A DNA stretch of 64,000 nucleotides from Phyto melanocephala (taxonomy: Eukaryota; Arthropoda; Insecta; Diptera; Rhinophoridae), in contig OW799236.1 in the NCBI GenBank assembly GCA_941918925.1, positions 16,405,474-16,469,473 on the forward strand, given 5' to 3'. Position 1 is the first letter of the stretch. Each line of letters starts with the position of its first letter. The notes under the pieces are model-generated. The model had not been told where the DNA came from. It searched no databases and was given only the letters and a program-made list of their open reading frames with translations. Shown piece after piece: positions 1 through 10,728 of this stretch. The translations under genes and the position numbers were made by a program.

Positions 1-554
1 TAAAAAATAAAATTTTTCAGGAGAGACAAAAAAAACGGTTCATCTTTTTATACTTCGGTGTTTGGTTAAAAGTTTAAATGCAATTATTAAGGAATTGATT
101 GTATTTATGTATACTAGTAGTAATAATAATACTTATCTTTTTTAGTTAAAGCATAAAACAATTGTTTGATATGAAAAAGTCAAAACAGTATTTTTTAAGT
201 TACGAGGTTGAGGAAGTACATATTTATAATATTTATGTTAATACAAATCCTTTAATACGAATCGGTTTACGTGTAAGAACCAGAAATCTTTTTCTTTAAT
301 TTTCAGTTTTTCGAATTATTTTTAACCGGTTTTTCTTGAATGCCGAATATTTATTTTTTTAATTTTAGTTTTTTGAATTATTTGAAAACCAGTTTTTCTA
401 AAATGCCGAATATTTGATTAGATATATGGGAGGAAATAATATATATAGATTTTTTTTTTAATTTTTAATCTAGAGTTTACCTTAAAAGAGATACAAAATT
501 ATTGTTTAAATTTTTTTTCACACAACAGTGTCAACAAAATTGTTTTTTTTTTTT
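1..554. other. AT-rich DNA with a possible MITE fragment at the edge
   Basis: No gene is seen. Bases about 9-40 resemble the interior of the MITE at 6946-7203 (both contain AAATTTTTCAGGAGAG), so the window may open inside a truncated copy. The rest is AT-rich with T-runs. Confidence 0.4.
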
Positions 555-1086
555 TAACTCCCCTTAATGAATAAAAATGCATTCTGAATTCTAATCGAAT
601 ATATTAAAAGTAATATTTAATTGATGTTTATTGTAATGCAAGTGGGTATACAATATTTTTGGTTTTTTCCATTTGCTGTAAAAATTAACACATTTTTTAG
701 TGTTTCCACTCTGGAGCCTGCGACGTACAGCTGGCAGAGAACTGTAGTCGCTTGAAATTAAAAAGAAAATTGGTTTGAACCATAAGAATGCATAGAAAAA
801 GCTGAAAATAATAACTTATTTTTAATGGGCGTGACACTGTCCACTTTTCTTATCACGAAGTTGTGTAGTTGTGACAGCTCAAAATGTTTCAGGAAAATCG
901 GGCAAGTGCAAGTAGCTAAAAATTATTTCTTATGGGCGTAGCCCTGCCCACTTCTTACCACTCATAAACACTCCCTAAAATCTGTACAACAAATTTCCAA
1001 AGTTTTAGTCCGATTGGTTTAACGGTTTTGGAGTCTATAGCTAACACACTCACACAGGCTGACAGAGTTTCACTTTTATATATAAA

Positions 1087-1787
1087 CTAGCCAAACCCGG
1101 CGCGCGTCGCTACGCCCCTTAATGAATCGAAATGCATTCTGAATTTTAATTGAATATCAAGTGCAAAAACCTAAAAATTATAATTTTTTTATGGGCGTGG
1201 CATTGCCCACTTTTCTAATCACGAAATTGTAAAGTCGTAATAGCTCAATATGTGTGCAAAGGTTCAGAAGAATCGGACCAATGCAAGTACCTCAAAATTA
1301 TAATTGTTTTTATGGGCGTGGCCCCGCCCACTTTTCTTATCAAGAAATTATTTAGTCATGACAGCTCAATATGTGTGCAAAGTTTCAGAAAAATCGGTCT
1401 GGTGCAAGTACCTCAAAATTATAACCTTTTTTTATGGGCGTGGCTTTGCCCACTTTTCTAGTCACGAAATTATATGGTTGTGACAGCTCGGCATGTGTGC
1501 AAAGTTTCATAGAAATCGGTCCAGTGCAAGTACCTCAAAATTAAAACTTTTTTAGGGGCGTGGCCCCGCCCACTTTTTTTATCAAGAAATTATTTAGTCA
1601 TGACAGCTCGATATGTGTGCAAAGTTTCAGAAAAATCGGTCAAGTGCAAGTTGCTAAAAATGATAACTAATTTTTATGGGCGTGGCACCGCCCACTTTTT
1701 TCTACCCATAAACACTCCCTGGTATGTGTACAACAACTTACTAAAGTTTGAGCCCGATCGGTTTTACAGTTTCGGAGTCTATAGCTA

Positions 1788-1818
<31 letters not shown>

Positions 1819-1838
1819 TTCACTTTTATATATATAGA
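1087..1838 (-). mobile_element. Non-autonomous Helitron with ~121-bp tandem repeat (copy A2)
   Basis: Read on the minus strand it starts TCTATATATATAAAAG, preceded by A, and ends GGTTTGGCTAG, followed by T. Just inside the 3' end is GC-rich DNA with a short GCGT/ACGC hairpin. These are the Helitron rules (5' TC, 3' CTRR with hairpin, A|T target). Inside are five units of ~121 bp, marked by GGGCGTGG at 1193, 1314, 1436, 1556 and 1678. Each unit carries a GCCCACTTTTCT-like core and a GTGTGCAAAGTTTC segment. A (CA)n run at 1788-1814 lies near the 5' terminus. ORFs crossing it are readings of the repeat. Confidence 0.68.
1788..1814. repeat. (CA)n microsatellite inside Helitron A2
   Basis: About 13 CA dinucleotides. 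The matching place in copies A1 and 45602-46470 also carries a shorter CA/GT run, so the microsatellite belongs to the element. Confidence 0.9.
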
Positions 1839-1842
1839 TAGA

Positions 1843-3479
1843 TTTATAAATTTATTTCTTTTTTACTTAAACACCACTTTAATTACCAAGTTCTTGATTT
1901 CTAAACATCTCTCTGGCTCTTCAGATTTAGTTTTCATTTCAAAAGTGGTCTTTTTTATGGACCCAATACCAATCTTCTTATCATTCAACTATGCACTAAT
2001 ACTTAAACATGAACGTTATTATTAAAACATGTGTCAGTTAATAATTTTGTCTTTCGTTTGCAGTCATTTTTATTATTGTTGCTACTGCTGGTCTATGTGG
2101 CAAAAGATTGCACCATGTTGAAATGTTTATAGATGTCTCTCGGTGTTTATGTAGGTGAAGTGCGAGTGTGTTTGTGTGTGTAAGAGTATGTCGGGCGAGT
2201 GTGTCTTAAAAAATGCGAAATGTAGGTTATGAGTTTTTAGTGTATATGTCCCTGAAACTTATTTTCGTATGATGTTTATGTGGCCTACATAACAAGTACT
2301 CATACCTTTGCAATCATGTGTACATGTACTACAATTTAACCACACTACAGTTTGCACTTAAAATGTAACATCGCATAAAACGACACAGGCAAGCGTTAAA
2401 ATTTTTAGACGAAAAAAAAAAACGCTCATTTATTTACAAATTCAGCTGAGACATTATACATGCCTTACACAATGTGCAGGCAAAGTTTTTAATATTAAAA
2501 GTTGTTGAAGAAATATTTTCCTAAAATTGCAAGGATAAGCGGAGGTAACTTTTTAAAAACTTATAAATAAATAAAATAAATATAAAATTATAGAGAGAGA
2601 ATACAAAGACTTAGAGTCAAACTAGATAATATATACTTATGGTTGTTCTTTTATCTAACTCTACGTTCGATATTGTATCCATTGAACACAAAAATGCAAG
2701 CAACTTTGCCACACAATAGTCTAAATATTAATTATACAACTTAGCTTTGTTATCATGAATCCTAGACCTGAATTAGTACCTCCAATGCTTATAACTTAAA
2801 ATTTTGTAACTAACATTACGCTTATTATTAATTAAATTATATTTATTTTTCTGTCAAATTAAAATTATTTTTTTTGCACTAGTTATTTAAGAAGCATAAA
2901 CTAAAATAATCAGGGTCATTAGGAAAATCCATCCAACCTTTGCCTCTTCTCTTAGTTTTAAATGTAATTTCTTTTATGTACAACTAAAATTCTTTGGCTT
3001 TTACTAAAAGTACTTTCCTGTTATTTTTGTTTTCTTTTTTCATTTCTACCAACAATTTCCCTTTTTCATTTCCTTTTAGTTTTTCCGCTTGTTTTAACAT
3101 TATTAAAACAAAAGTATAAACAAACTAAAACAACAGGTTCTTGTTTTTTTTTTATAATTTCTTTTAAATATGAAGGCGAACAATATAGTTATTTTTGTTT
3201 TATTTATTTAAAAAAATCTGAGAAAAATATTGTAATAAGTAAATTTCAAGGTTACTTAAACACTGCTACAACTTCCATCCATTTAAAAACAAAACCGAAA
3301 CATATTTTTGAACCAAGATAAAACTAAAAATGTTTTTATTATAGTTACAGCAACTATTTGCATTTTTTGCTATTCATAGAAAATGCAGGCAAGTACTACA
3401 TAAACGAAAAAGGTTAGCTTAGGTTAGCTGTGAGTGTAAGCACTTTGTAGAGAATTTTACTGGCATAGGAGAAACATTT
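1843..3479. other. AT-rich intron-like DNA, nothing recognised
   Basis: No convincing ORF, RNA gene or bounded repeat was seen. Short GTGTG-rich and T-rich runs only. Confidence 0.5.
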
Positions 3480-3600
3480 TTGGACAGCTGATCTCAAACT
3501 TAAATTAAATTTAACTAGAAATTAACTAGAACTAAACTAAACAAGAACTTAGCTAGAACTGAACAATATCTGAACTAGAACTGTAGTAAAAATATATAAT
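3480..3600. repeat. Degenerate AACTRR-type short tandem repeat
   Basis: Repeated variants of AACTAGAACTGAA with 5-6-bp periodicity. Same sequence type as at 12308-12490, 12945-13013 and 31690-32152. Confidence 0.6.
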
Positions 3601-5895
3601 TGAGAATTCTTTAGGCCCTGAAAAAAAAAGAAATAATATAAAAATTAATTTAAATTAAATTGTGTATAACCCTTACACGATAGTGTAAAAAGATGTACAT
3701 AAGTTTGTCATTCCGCCTACAATTTCAAGAAAATTTATTAAAGTCCCTATTAAGATTTGCCAAATTAAATTGTTATTGTTGGTGTGGAAATCAAATTTTT
3801 GAGTCCCCCACTCATACCTCAGATTTCTGTGTGACATGAATTTATTTGATATACTTTCGAGAAATTTGCTAGTGGAAATAAGCTATGCGAGCTTATTATG
3901 AGCTGACATATAAGCGAAAAAACATGATTGCCTCTGCTTTTTACGCACAGTCAGATTTTACACATGTATGATAACTTTTCGAGCCATTTTTTGATATCAG
4001 AAGGCATTAATGAAAAATATTGTTGTATTGGACCGGTTCCATTACCGACAAAGATATTGATGAAGTAATAATTTTCTATTAAGACTGCAACAACAAAATG
4101 TGATATTAAAAGCAACAACAACTATAGAAGCAAGTTAATACATACTTAGTTTAACATTTGTGTACATGTTGGTAAAAACTGTGTGTTGTTTGCTGTATTT
4201 GTCATATTTTATTTTAAGGCTTACTTATGTGAATGAAAGTATGTAATACAGACTTCGTCAGCCCTGTTGCTAATACTTAGAGGTTTTTAATTTGCTCACT
4301 GTACATCACCCAAATATGATGACACACCACAAAATTGAGATGTACGTGATAAAATGCCATTAATCAACAACAGTGTAGTTTAGGCAAGTGTAAATAGGAG
4401 AAAGATTAAGTAAAATATGTTAAACAAATACTTTATATATCGATGGTCACTAGTAGAAGAAGATCCCAACTAGTATTTTTAAATTTGCGCACAAATTTGG
4501 AACATATTTAACATCTTTAATTGTTAAATTTTATTTGAATTTTTATCAACAATTGTTACAACCAGTGACCTCAAAAGGCCACACAGAAACGAAATAAATC
4601 AAATTGCATGACCTTACAGGCCAAGTGACAAGTTCGTTTTTCGTAATCAGCTTATTCCTCAAATTTATTTTAATAAATCGATGGCTTGGGTCGCCGTATG
4701 GCAAGTAGAGTCATGCTTTTAAAACCACTTTTCTCCTAGATCAATGTTGTTCATAATTTTGAGAGAAAAATATCAATGATTGGGGTACGTTAATGACCTT
4801 GATTGACCGCTACTTGAGCTTCAACTTTATTTTGGAAGAATTAAGGCCTGTTGAAGACACCAGCATACAAATATCACACCAAACGGTGGATTTCTCTAAA
4901 TGTACTAGCGCCTGTAGGGTATGCTGTAAATTGGTTGCATTTTCAATGCGGAAATTTCGTTTATCAACTAACCCGTTAAGGCAAAAATGAGCCTAATAAT
5001 TATTAAAAATTTTTTTTAGAAACACTTAAAATAATCATTTAATTTTTTTTGCTGTTCTTGTGAGGATTTCATAAATTCAGTACAGGCTGTTGTTGATTTT
5101 TACACAATTTTTTGAATTTAAAAAAGTTTTTATATTCACTTGTATGTTTATGTTTTAATAACATTGTTTTTATTTGCCTGTTTTTTGTTTTTTTTTTTTA
5201 TTCGTTTCGCGTTGTAAACTCTTCTTTTATGTCTCTTTTTTTTCTCACTAACTTTTTTATTTTTTTCTTCTTTTTTGATTCGTTTTTTATAAGTTGTTCG
5301 CTTAAGTGGCTGCCTTAGTTTTCACGCTCTACTTGGGGCACGTTTATTTCAATGTAATACACATTCATTTGCTTAGAACAAATTTTAGTTTTGTATATAA
5401 CAAATATGTTTCTGTTTTTTTCATTTCAGCTGGCTATTTTGTTTTTGTTTATAATAAATAACACAACAAAGTGTTTATTATTTGCTTTTTCAATAAGGCA
5501 ATTATATTTTTTCCAGCATTCAAAGCAGTTTCCAGTTTACATTTAAATACGGGGCATTTAAGTTTATTTTGAATTTGTTACTTTTTTACATTCAAAAACT
5601 AATTCAAATAACTAAATGTATGTAGAACAAGCGGTTTAATTGCCACAAGGATTTGCATATTAAAAAGTATGCACTAAAGGCGTGTAAATAAAATTAAACT
5701 AAATCATACTTTTAGGCTTGATCTTAGTTTTGGCTAAAATTTAACTTATGTAATTAAGATTACATAGTGATGCGCAATACTTTCTCAAAACAACTTTAAA
5801 AGTTTATTTTTTGTGATTTTAAGATGTAGAAAATCAAAACTTTTATGAGGACATTCTAACATACATTTTGAAATACTGTAAGTTTGGAAAATATT
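3601..5895. other. AT-rich intron-like DNA, nothing recognised
   Basis: No supportable gene. A short ORF at 4793-4990 shows no known motif, and the ORF at 5112-5318 is a translation of T-rich DNA. T-homopolymer runs are frequent. Confidence 0.5.
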
Positions 5896-6430
5896 AAACC
5901 CTTTAAACAATGCAAATAAGAACTTAAAGTTTGGGCGATGGAGGGACATGCCGGAAAATGGCAAAACACTGAGAACGCGAAATTGACAAATATACGATGG
6001 GGTAACCCAAATCTTGCGAAATCGAAAGAAATTCTAAAACTAAATAGGCCTAAACATAGGAGACTAACTACTTAGTGTAATAACAGGTTACGGCATTCGA
6101 TCACGATCGAAATCTTACTCCTTTGCTGTGCTTTAGGTATAGAGATTCTAATAAGAATTTTCAAATTTCGATCATGATCGAATGCCGTAATTTGCCCCCA
6201 GGTCACACAGAGTAGAGAACTCATCTAGTTCACATGAGATTGACGGAGGAAACAACATGTAGAGCATGTTTCTGTTCCAGTTCCAGAACAATTCGATTTT
6301 TATGGGTTTTATTAGATAAATTTCCATTTCCTCATAGGGGCACAAGATGCCAATTGGGCACATGTGTATACTAGTCATGGATTTAGGCTTTTAGTGACCC
6401 TCTTCCCCAACCTAACCTAACCTAACCTAA
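5896..6430 (+). pseudogene. 3' end of an RNase H-type non-LTR retrotransposon (copy 1)
   Basis: The sequence parallels 13947-14522 and 60319-60838 base by base: a WGNPNLAKSKEIL-like peptide, then TGH..LRTHL, then the 3'UTR, ending in four CCTAA units (6408-6430). It encodes only the extreme C-terminus of the LINE polyprotein, after the RNase H domain, where a Cys/His knuckle follows. Stops and deletions break the frame. It is interrupted at 6088-6202 by a hairpin element. Probably I/LOA/Jockey-superfamily; the clade is uncertain. Confidence 0.68.
6088..6202. mobile_element. ~103-bp hairpin MITE inserted in the LINE tail
   Basis: The 26-bp arms at 6088-6113 and 6165-6190 are inverted repeats matching at 25 of 26 positions (TTACGGCATTCGATC...). 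The LINE sequence stops at CAGG (6084-6087) and resumes after CAGG (6199-6202), which fits a 4-bp target duplication. A deleted relative lies at 37251-37285. Confidence 0.68.
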
Positions 6431-6945
6431 ATAAATTTAGAAAAATTTATTAATTTATTTATTTATTAATAATTTATTTTAACAAATTTTTCAGAAACTT
6501 AACAATTTACTAAATTATTAGGGATAAGCTTCCAATATTTTAATTAAATTAATTAAATCTTGATAGCTTTAGGCTGGAATATATGCCTTTCACTTGAGCT
6601 TATGTTAAATAACACTGGAAAACACCAAGTCTGTTGCATGAGATTTTTTACATGAATCTGAGTAGTTTTTCCACGCTGATTTTTAAAAATATATGTCGTT
6701 TTCATGTAGCATTATCAATAATTCTTTACACACATTTTTTTAAATGTTTAGTTTTTATTTTGAGGTTTTCATAAACCAAATGACAACTTAAAATAAAACA
6801 AAAAAAATTAAAATTGTTGTTTAAGTTTTTACAAAAATCTTTCTAGTTTTGGGATTTTTTTTAAATTTTCATTTGGTTTATGAAGGATAAATAAAACTTA
6901 GACTTAACAAAAATTTGCACCAACGAATTGCATATAATTGGTTAA
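6431..6945. other. AT-rich DNA, nothing recognised
   Basis: No ORF or bounded repeat seen. Confidence 0.45.
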
Positions 6946-7203
6946 ATCTGTGGCTTTTATGGGCAACCACGTATGTCTTAAAATTAAATTTTTCAGGAGA
7001 GCTACAAAACCGTGTTAGTGCTAAACGATTTTTGAATATATATAGAAGTTACGTTGTTATGCCATTACAATAATCGGAATGCGTTCATCTTATTTGGGAA
7101 ATTTTTAAAACCAAGTAAAGGCCGTTTAAGACCAAGCAATATGGCATTATTAACTCAAAATCGTATAAAATGAACATACGCGGTGCCCATGAAAACCACA
7201 GAT
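6946..7203. mobile_element. ~258-bp MITE with long imperfect terminal inverted repeats
   Basis: The left end ATCTGTGGCTTTTATGGGCA and the reverse complement of the right end ATCTGTGGTTTTCATGGGCA differ at two positions. The arms continue imperfectly (CACGTATGTC / CGCGTATGTT). TA-rich flanks suggest a Tc1/mariner-type target, but no clean duplication is visible. No ORF. Confidence 0.65.
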
Positions 7204-8854
7204 ATATCGTATTTAATGGTTAAATATCAGAAACTATGAAAACAATAAAATAAACATCCCATCGATTATAGCCTAGCGATAAGTATATTTTAGTCCCAAC
7301 AAAAAAATCTGTGACAAAAAAGTGATTTTACAGAGGTTCAAGTGGTGAGGAAGAATTTAGGTGAAAACACTAATGATTTTAACATTAGCGTGTCATTGAA
7401 GATTATGTGTTTACATGAATATTTTAATGAACTGCACTTTATTTTAACAAATGCAAAGAATTTATGCATAACTGGTGAAAGGCATCCGCTCTTACATGAG
7501 TTAATTTTGTTTTTTTACATGAATTGTCGAAGATATTTTGCATGGTGTTGCATTAATTTTAAAGCAAATCATTTATAAGAAATTGCATCGCATTTAGAGA
7601 GTCAGTAATTGCTTTTACACAATTAATTTAGAAGTCTTTAAAATGTAATTAGCTTTACACTACTCAAATTTTTTTTTTTTGCTGGGATATATTACACCAA
7701 CAGCCGATGGCGTATAAGTGTGAATATTTGTCATTTATTTTCGTTTAGTTATTGGATATTATAGTGTTAACAAAATGTCAAATATTATACCAACAAATTA
7801 TCATATGCCGAAAGTTTTGCTTTAATTCTTAAGATTATACACACAGAAAACAGATTCATTGTGGCAACCGAATTTTTTGCCAATCGAATTCCTTCGGTTC
7901 CACGTACTATCTCTTAATTCGTTTGTGAAAACTGAAAATTTTGTTTTTTAGCATGGTAGATTTAGTAGCAACAGTACAAGTTTAGTAACCCAACGGTTGT
8001 GTTTGCAGATTTTATTAGTTGGTATTATTGATATAATAAAAACAAACTGTACTTTTTTCCAAATAAATGATTGATGCAATTGAAATAGTATAATGAATTT
8101 GTGCTACCAAAAGAATAATTAATTATCATTATTAATTCTTCGATTGACAGGAATATTTTATTTTTTTTTATTTAATAATATTGACATGATATACTAATAA
8201 AATAATTACCTATATATATAAGTATATAAATACACGTACATTTTAATAAAAAAAACTCGAAATTGCAAATATTATTAGGATAAATTCTTGATTTTCTTCT
8301 TAGTTTCTAAGATTGTACTCGTCTTGTCCAACACGGGCATTACGCGGCGGTGCAAATGCTGCAAATAAGTAAGCATCGATTGGTTTCTTCGGTTATATGT
8401 GGCTCGAAGATACTATCGCGATATATACTTACTACAACTGAATGCATTTCCATATGTATGCATTTTAAATGACTTGAAACAATTTCGCAATCCCAGTACA
8501 TCACCATCTATGACGTTAGTGTTACTTGCAAATTTCCGTATTTGAAAGTTCATTTTGTATGTACGTAATAATATTTTGAAATATAAAATCGAGTCCTTAC
8601 CTTATTAAACAGTCTCTTGAAGATTTCATTTTGTGTAACGAAAAAGTAATTTAAAAATTTTTATATTTCTTTATTTTTAAAAAACTTTTCTCAATAAAAT
8701 ATATTAATTTTGATTCTGACTTACATATGTAAATTTTTCACAACTGACAGAAAAAAATAATTTTTTTGAAAGATAATATTTGAATTGTTTGTAACAAATA
8801 ATTACTACATGTAACAATTTTCGTTTGTAAACACCAAATAAAGTTGAACTCTAA
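7204..8854. other. AT-rich DNA, nothing recognised
   Basis: The 78-codon ORF at 7342-7578 has no motif and no coding-like composition. A ~45-bp TA-rich stretch lies near 8185-8230. Confidence 0.45.
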
Positions 8855-9509
8855 AGGTAGGATCACACGATTGCCGTAATGCACCAATTTCCAAAATTTT
8901 TTGTATCCCAATTGTGTGATTGCACAATAAATTGGTTCATGTGACAATCGCGGATAATATTGTGCTTGTTTTAACCAATCAAATGCAACTCTGGTGGGCA
9001 ACCGTGTGACCACTTTAAATACAACAGCGCGGCAATAAAAATGTCAAAATTGTGCCAATATTTATTGTGTTCTTTAGCGGCAATCAAAGTTTACAATACG
9101 CGCCAACATTTTAATTTTTGTTTGCGTGCTTCAATTGTTTGTGGTTTGTGATTAAAAAGTTTTTCTTTGCATGATTATACTTTTTAATTACATAAATTTA
9201 GGCCAGTTAAGCTTTGCGTACCCCCAGCATATCTATTTTTCCTTATTAAGTGTGCACATTTCTTTTTGTAGGTATATTTCTACAAAACCATAAATATATT
9301 TTTTTATACCAAATAAACACACAATATACAAAGAAGATACAATTTTCTTTCTTTTTAAAAAACAAACCATTTTAATGCACAAAAAAACAAAACAGACACA
9401 ACAAAATAAGCTAGCGTTGCTACAAGCAGGAACAATCGTGTGACGGGAATGCGGCGATTTTTGTCACTATAGCATTTTACGCCATCTTGCAACAATCAAA
9501 TTTGTATAA

Positions 9510-9511
<2 letters not shown>

Positions 9512-9548
<37 letters not shown>

Positions 9549-10598
9549 TTGTTGAAATGATAAAGGATTATACAGACATATACATTTCATTTTATTACAC
9601 CTAGTCTATATGACCAACAAGTAATTTTTTTCTGTCTCATTGAAGTTAAGCAATATTTGCCGCTAAATCATGTGGCTTAGTTCTCTGTAGTCTTCTTGTG
9701 TAGATTTCTTCGTTGCTTAAGATAGAAGCGTCTGGGTTTATGTGAGACTGCATTCTGTTTACATGCTTAGTTGCAAACAGTTTTATCACTTCCGTAACTT
9801 TCATTACTCCGAGATCTCTATGTAGATCATCAATTCTGATGTACCAAGGTGCGTTCACTATGTTTTTTAGAATTTTGTTTTGGACGCGTTGGATGATTTC
9901 TATTTGTTTCTTAGTACCACATCCCCACATTTGAATTCCATAAGTCCAAACTGGTTTTAAAATTTGATTGTATATAAGGAGTTTATTTTCAATCGATACT
10001 TTAGAGTTTCTACCAATAAGCCATTTAATTTTATTGTATTTCAAATTGAGTTCAGTTTCCTTTTTTTTAATATGGTGCGTCCATTTAAGCTTCATATCAA
10101 GCGTTTTGCCGAGGTATTTGGCACAATTTGAATATGGGACCGTAGTATTTAAAATCTTTATTGGTTTATACGAAATATTTTTATAAGTAAAATCGACGTG
10201 GATAGATTTTGTTTCATTTAATTTTATTCTCCATGCTTGTGTCCATTTGACTAATTTATTCACTGATTCTTGTAATAAAGACGATGATTCCTCTTCGTTG
10301 TTACCAATACATAGTATACAGGTATCATCTGCAAATGTGGCTATTCTGCTGTTTATAGGTAAAAGAGGTATATCAGCTGTGTATAACAAATATAAAATTG
10401 GGCCAAGAACACTTCCTTGTGGTACCCCAGCGCCTATTTTTCTTAACTCTGAGTATTTCTGCCCCTGCTTAACTCTGAAGTACCGATTTTCGATGTAGGA
10501 CTCTATCACGGATGTATATTGTATTGGAAGCTGCGTTTTAAGTTTAGTAATTAAGCCTTTATGCCAAACCTTATCGAAAGCTTGAGCAACATCAAGGA
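9512..10598 (-). mobile_element. 5'-truncated Jockey-like LINE with 35-bp poly(A)
   Basis: The minus-strand element ends in poly(A), seen as 35 T at 9512-9546. It is flanked by an 11-bp target duplication: TTTGTATAAAG at 9501-9511 and TTTTTATAAAG at 10599-10609, one mismatch. The 5' truncation falls in the reverse transcriptase domain. The 3'UTR is only about 100 bp. An uninterrupted frame and near-perfect duplication indicate a recent insertion. Confidence 0.85.
9646..10598 (-). CDS. Partial reverse transcriptase of the Jockey-like LINE
   Basis: About 317 intact codons of the C-terminal part of a non-LTR reverse transcriptase. Motifs in order: LDVAQAFDKVWHKGL (palm motif A), GVPQGSVLGPILY (motif B), FADDT (catalytic YADD-equivalent, motif C), then KYLGKTLDMKLKW and the thumb/C-terminal segment with WTYGIQMWGC and IQRVQNKILKNI. 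The endonuclease and the fingers domain are missing because of 5' truncation. The frame is open up to 10668, but the first 23 codons come from the Harbinger-like element and not the LINE. Not a functional LINE; it could only be expressed as a fragment. Clade is Jockey-like by motif style. Confidence 0.88.
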
Positions 10599-10728
10599 TT
10601 TTTATAAAGTGAGGCAATCGTTTGATTACAAAGTATTTGATTGGAACAATCTCATTATTGTGCGCCAACTAAGCACAATAAAAATTCTGTCAGATTGGTG
10701 CATTTGCGGCAATCGTGTGATCCCACCT

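Larger units (their letters stand above)
555..1842 (-). mobile_element. Older, 3'-damaged minisatellite Helitron (A1), split by a second copy
   Basis: Minus-strand order: the 5' terminus TCTA (1839-1842), then the inserted copy A2 (1087-1838), then the rest of A1 from 1086 down to about 555. A1 keeps the subterminal AAAAGTGAAACTCTG stretch and only about two ~107-121-bp internal units (GGGCGTG at 827 and 934). Its 3' CTAG end and GC-rich hairpin are missing and replaced by a T-run at 541-553. The segment near 555-600 matches the post-hairpin segment of A2 at 1113-1160. Non-autonomous: no Rep/helicase ORF. Helitron assignment rests on the TC start, CTAG end and A|T target seen in the sister copies. 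Confidence 0.6.
8855..10728. mobile_element. Harbinger-like non-autonomous DNA transposon, split by a LINE
   Basis: The ends are inverted repeats: left AGGTAGGATCACACGATTGC, right (reverse complement) AGGTGGGATCACACGATTGC, continuing to CACCAAT. TAA flanks both sides (8852-8854 and 10729-10731), the 3-bp TWA duplication typical of PIF/Harbinger. Without the LINE the element is ~780 bp and carries no transposase. Internal arms repeat the motif GTGTGATTGCACAATAAATTG with variation. Superfamily is inferred from the target duplication only. Confidence 0.68.

Noticed and set aside
1193..1800. CRISPR-like regular repeats or a short gene family (ORFs 1252-1461 and 1600-1788)
   Set aside because: The ~121-bp units are contiguous with no spacers and lie inside Helitron termini; the ORFs just read the repeat.
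5112..5318. Phe-rich 68-codon ORF resembling a membrane protein
   Set aside because: It is a direct translation of T-rich DNA.
9968..10498. Plus-strand ORFs at 9968-10186 and 10247-10498
   Set aside because: They are antisense shadows of the LINE reverse transcriptase on the minus strand.
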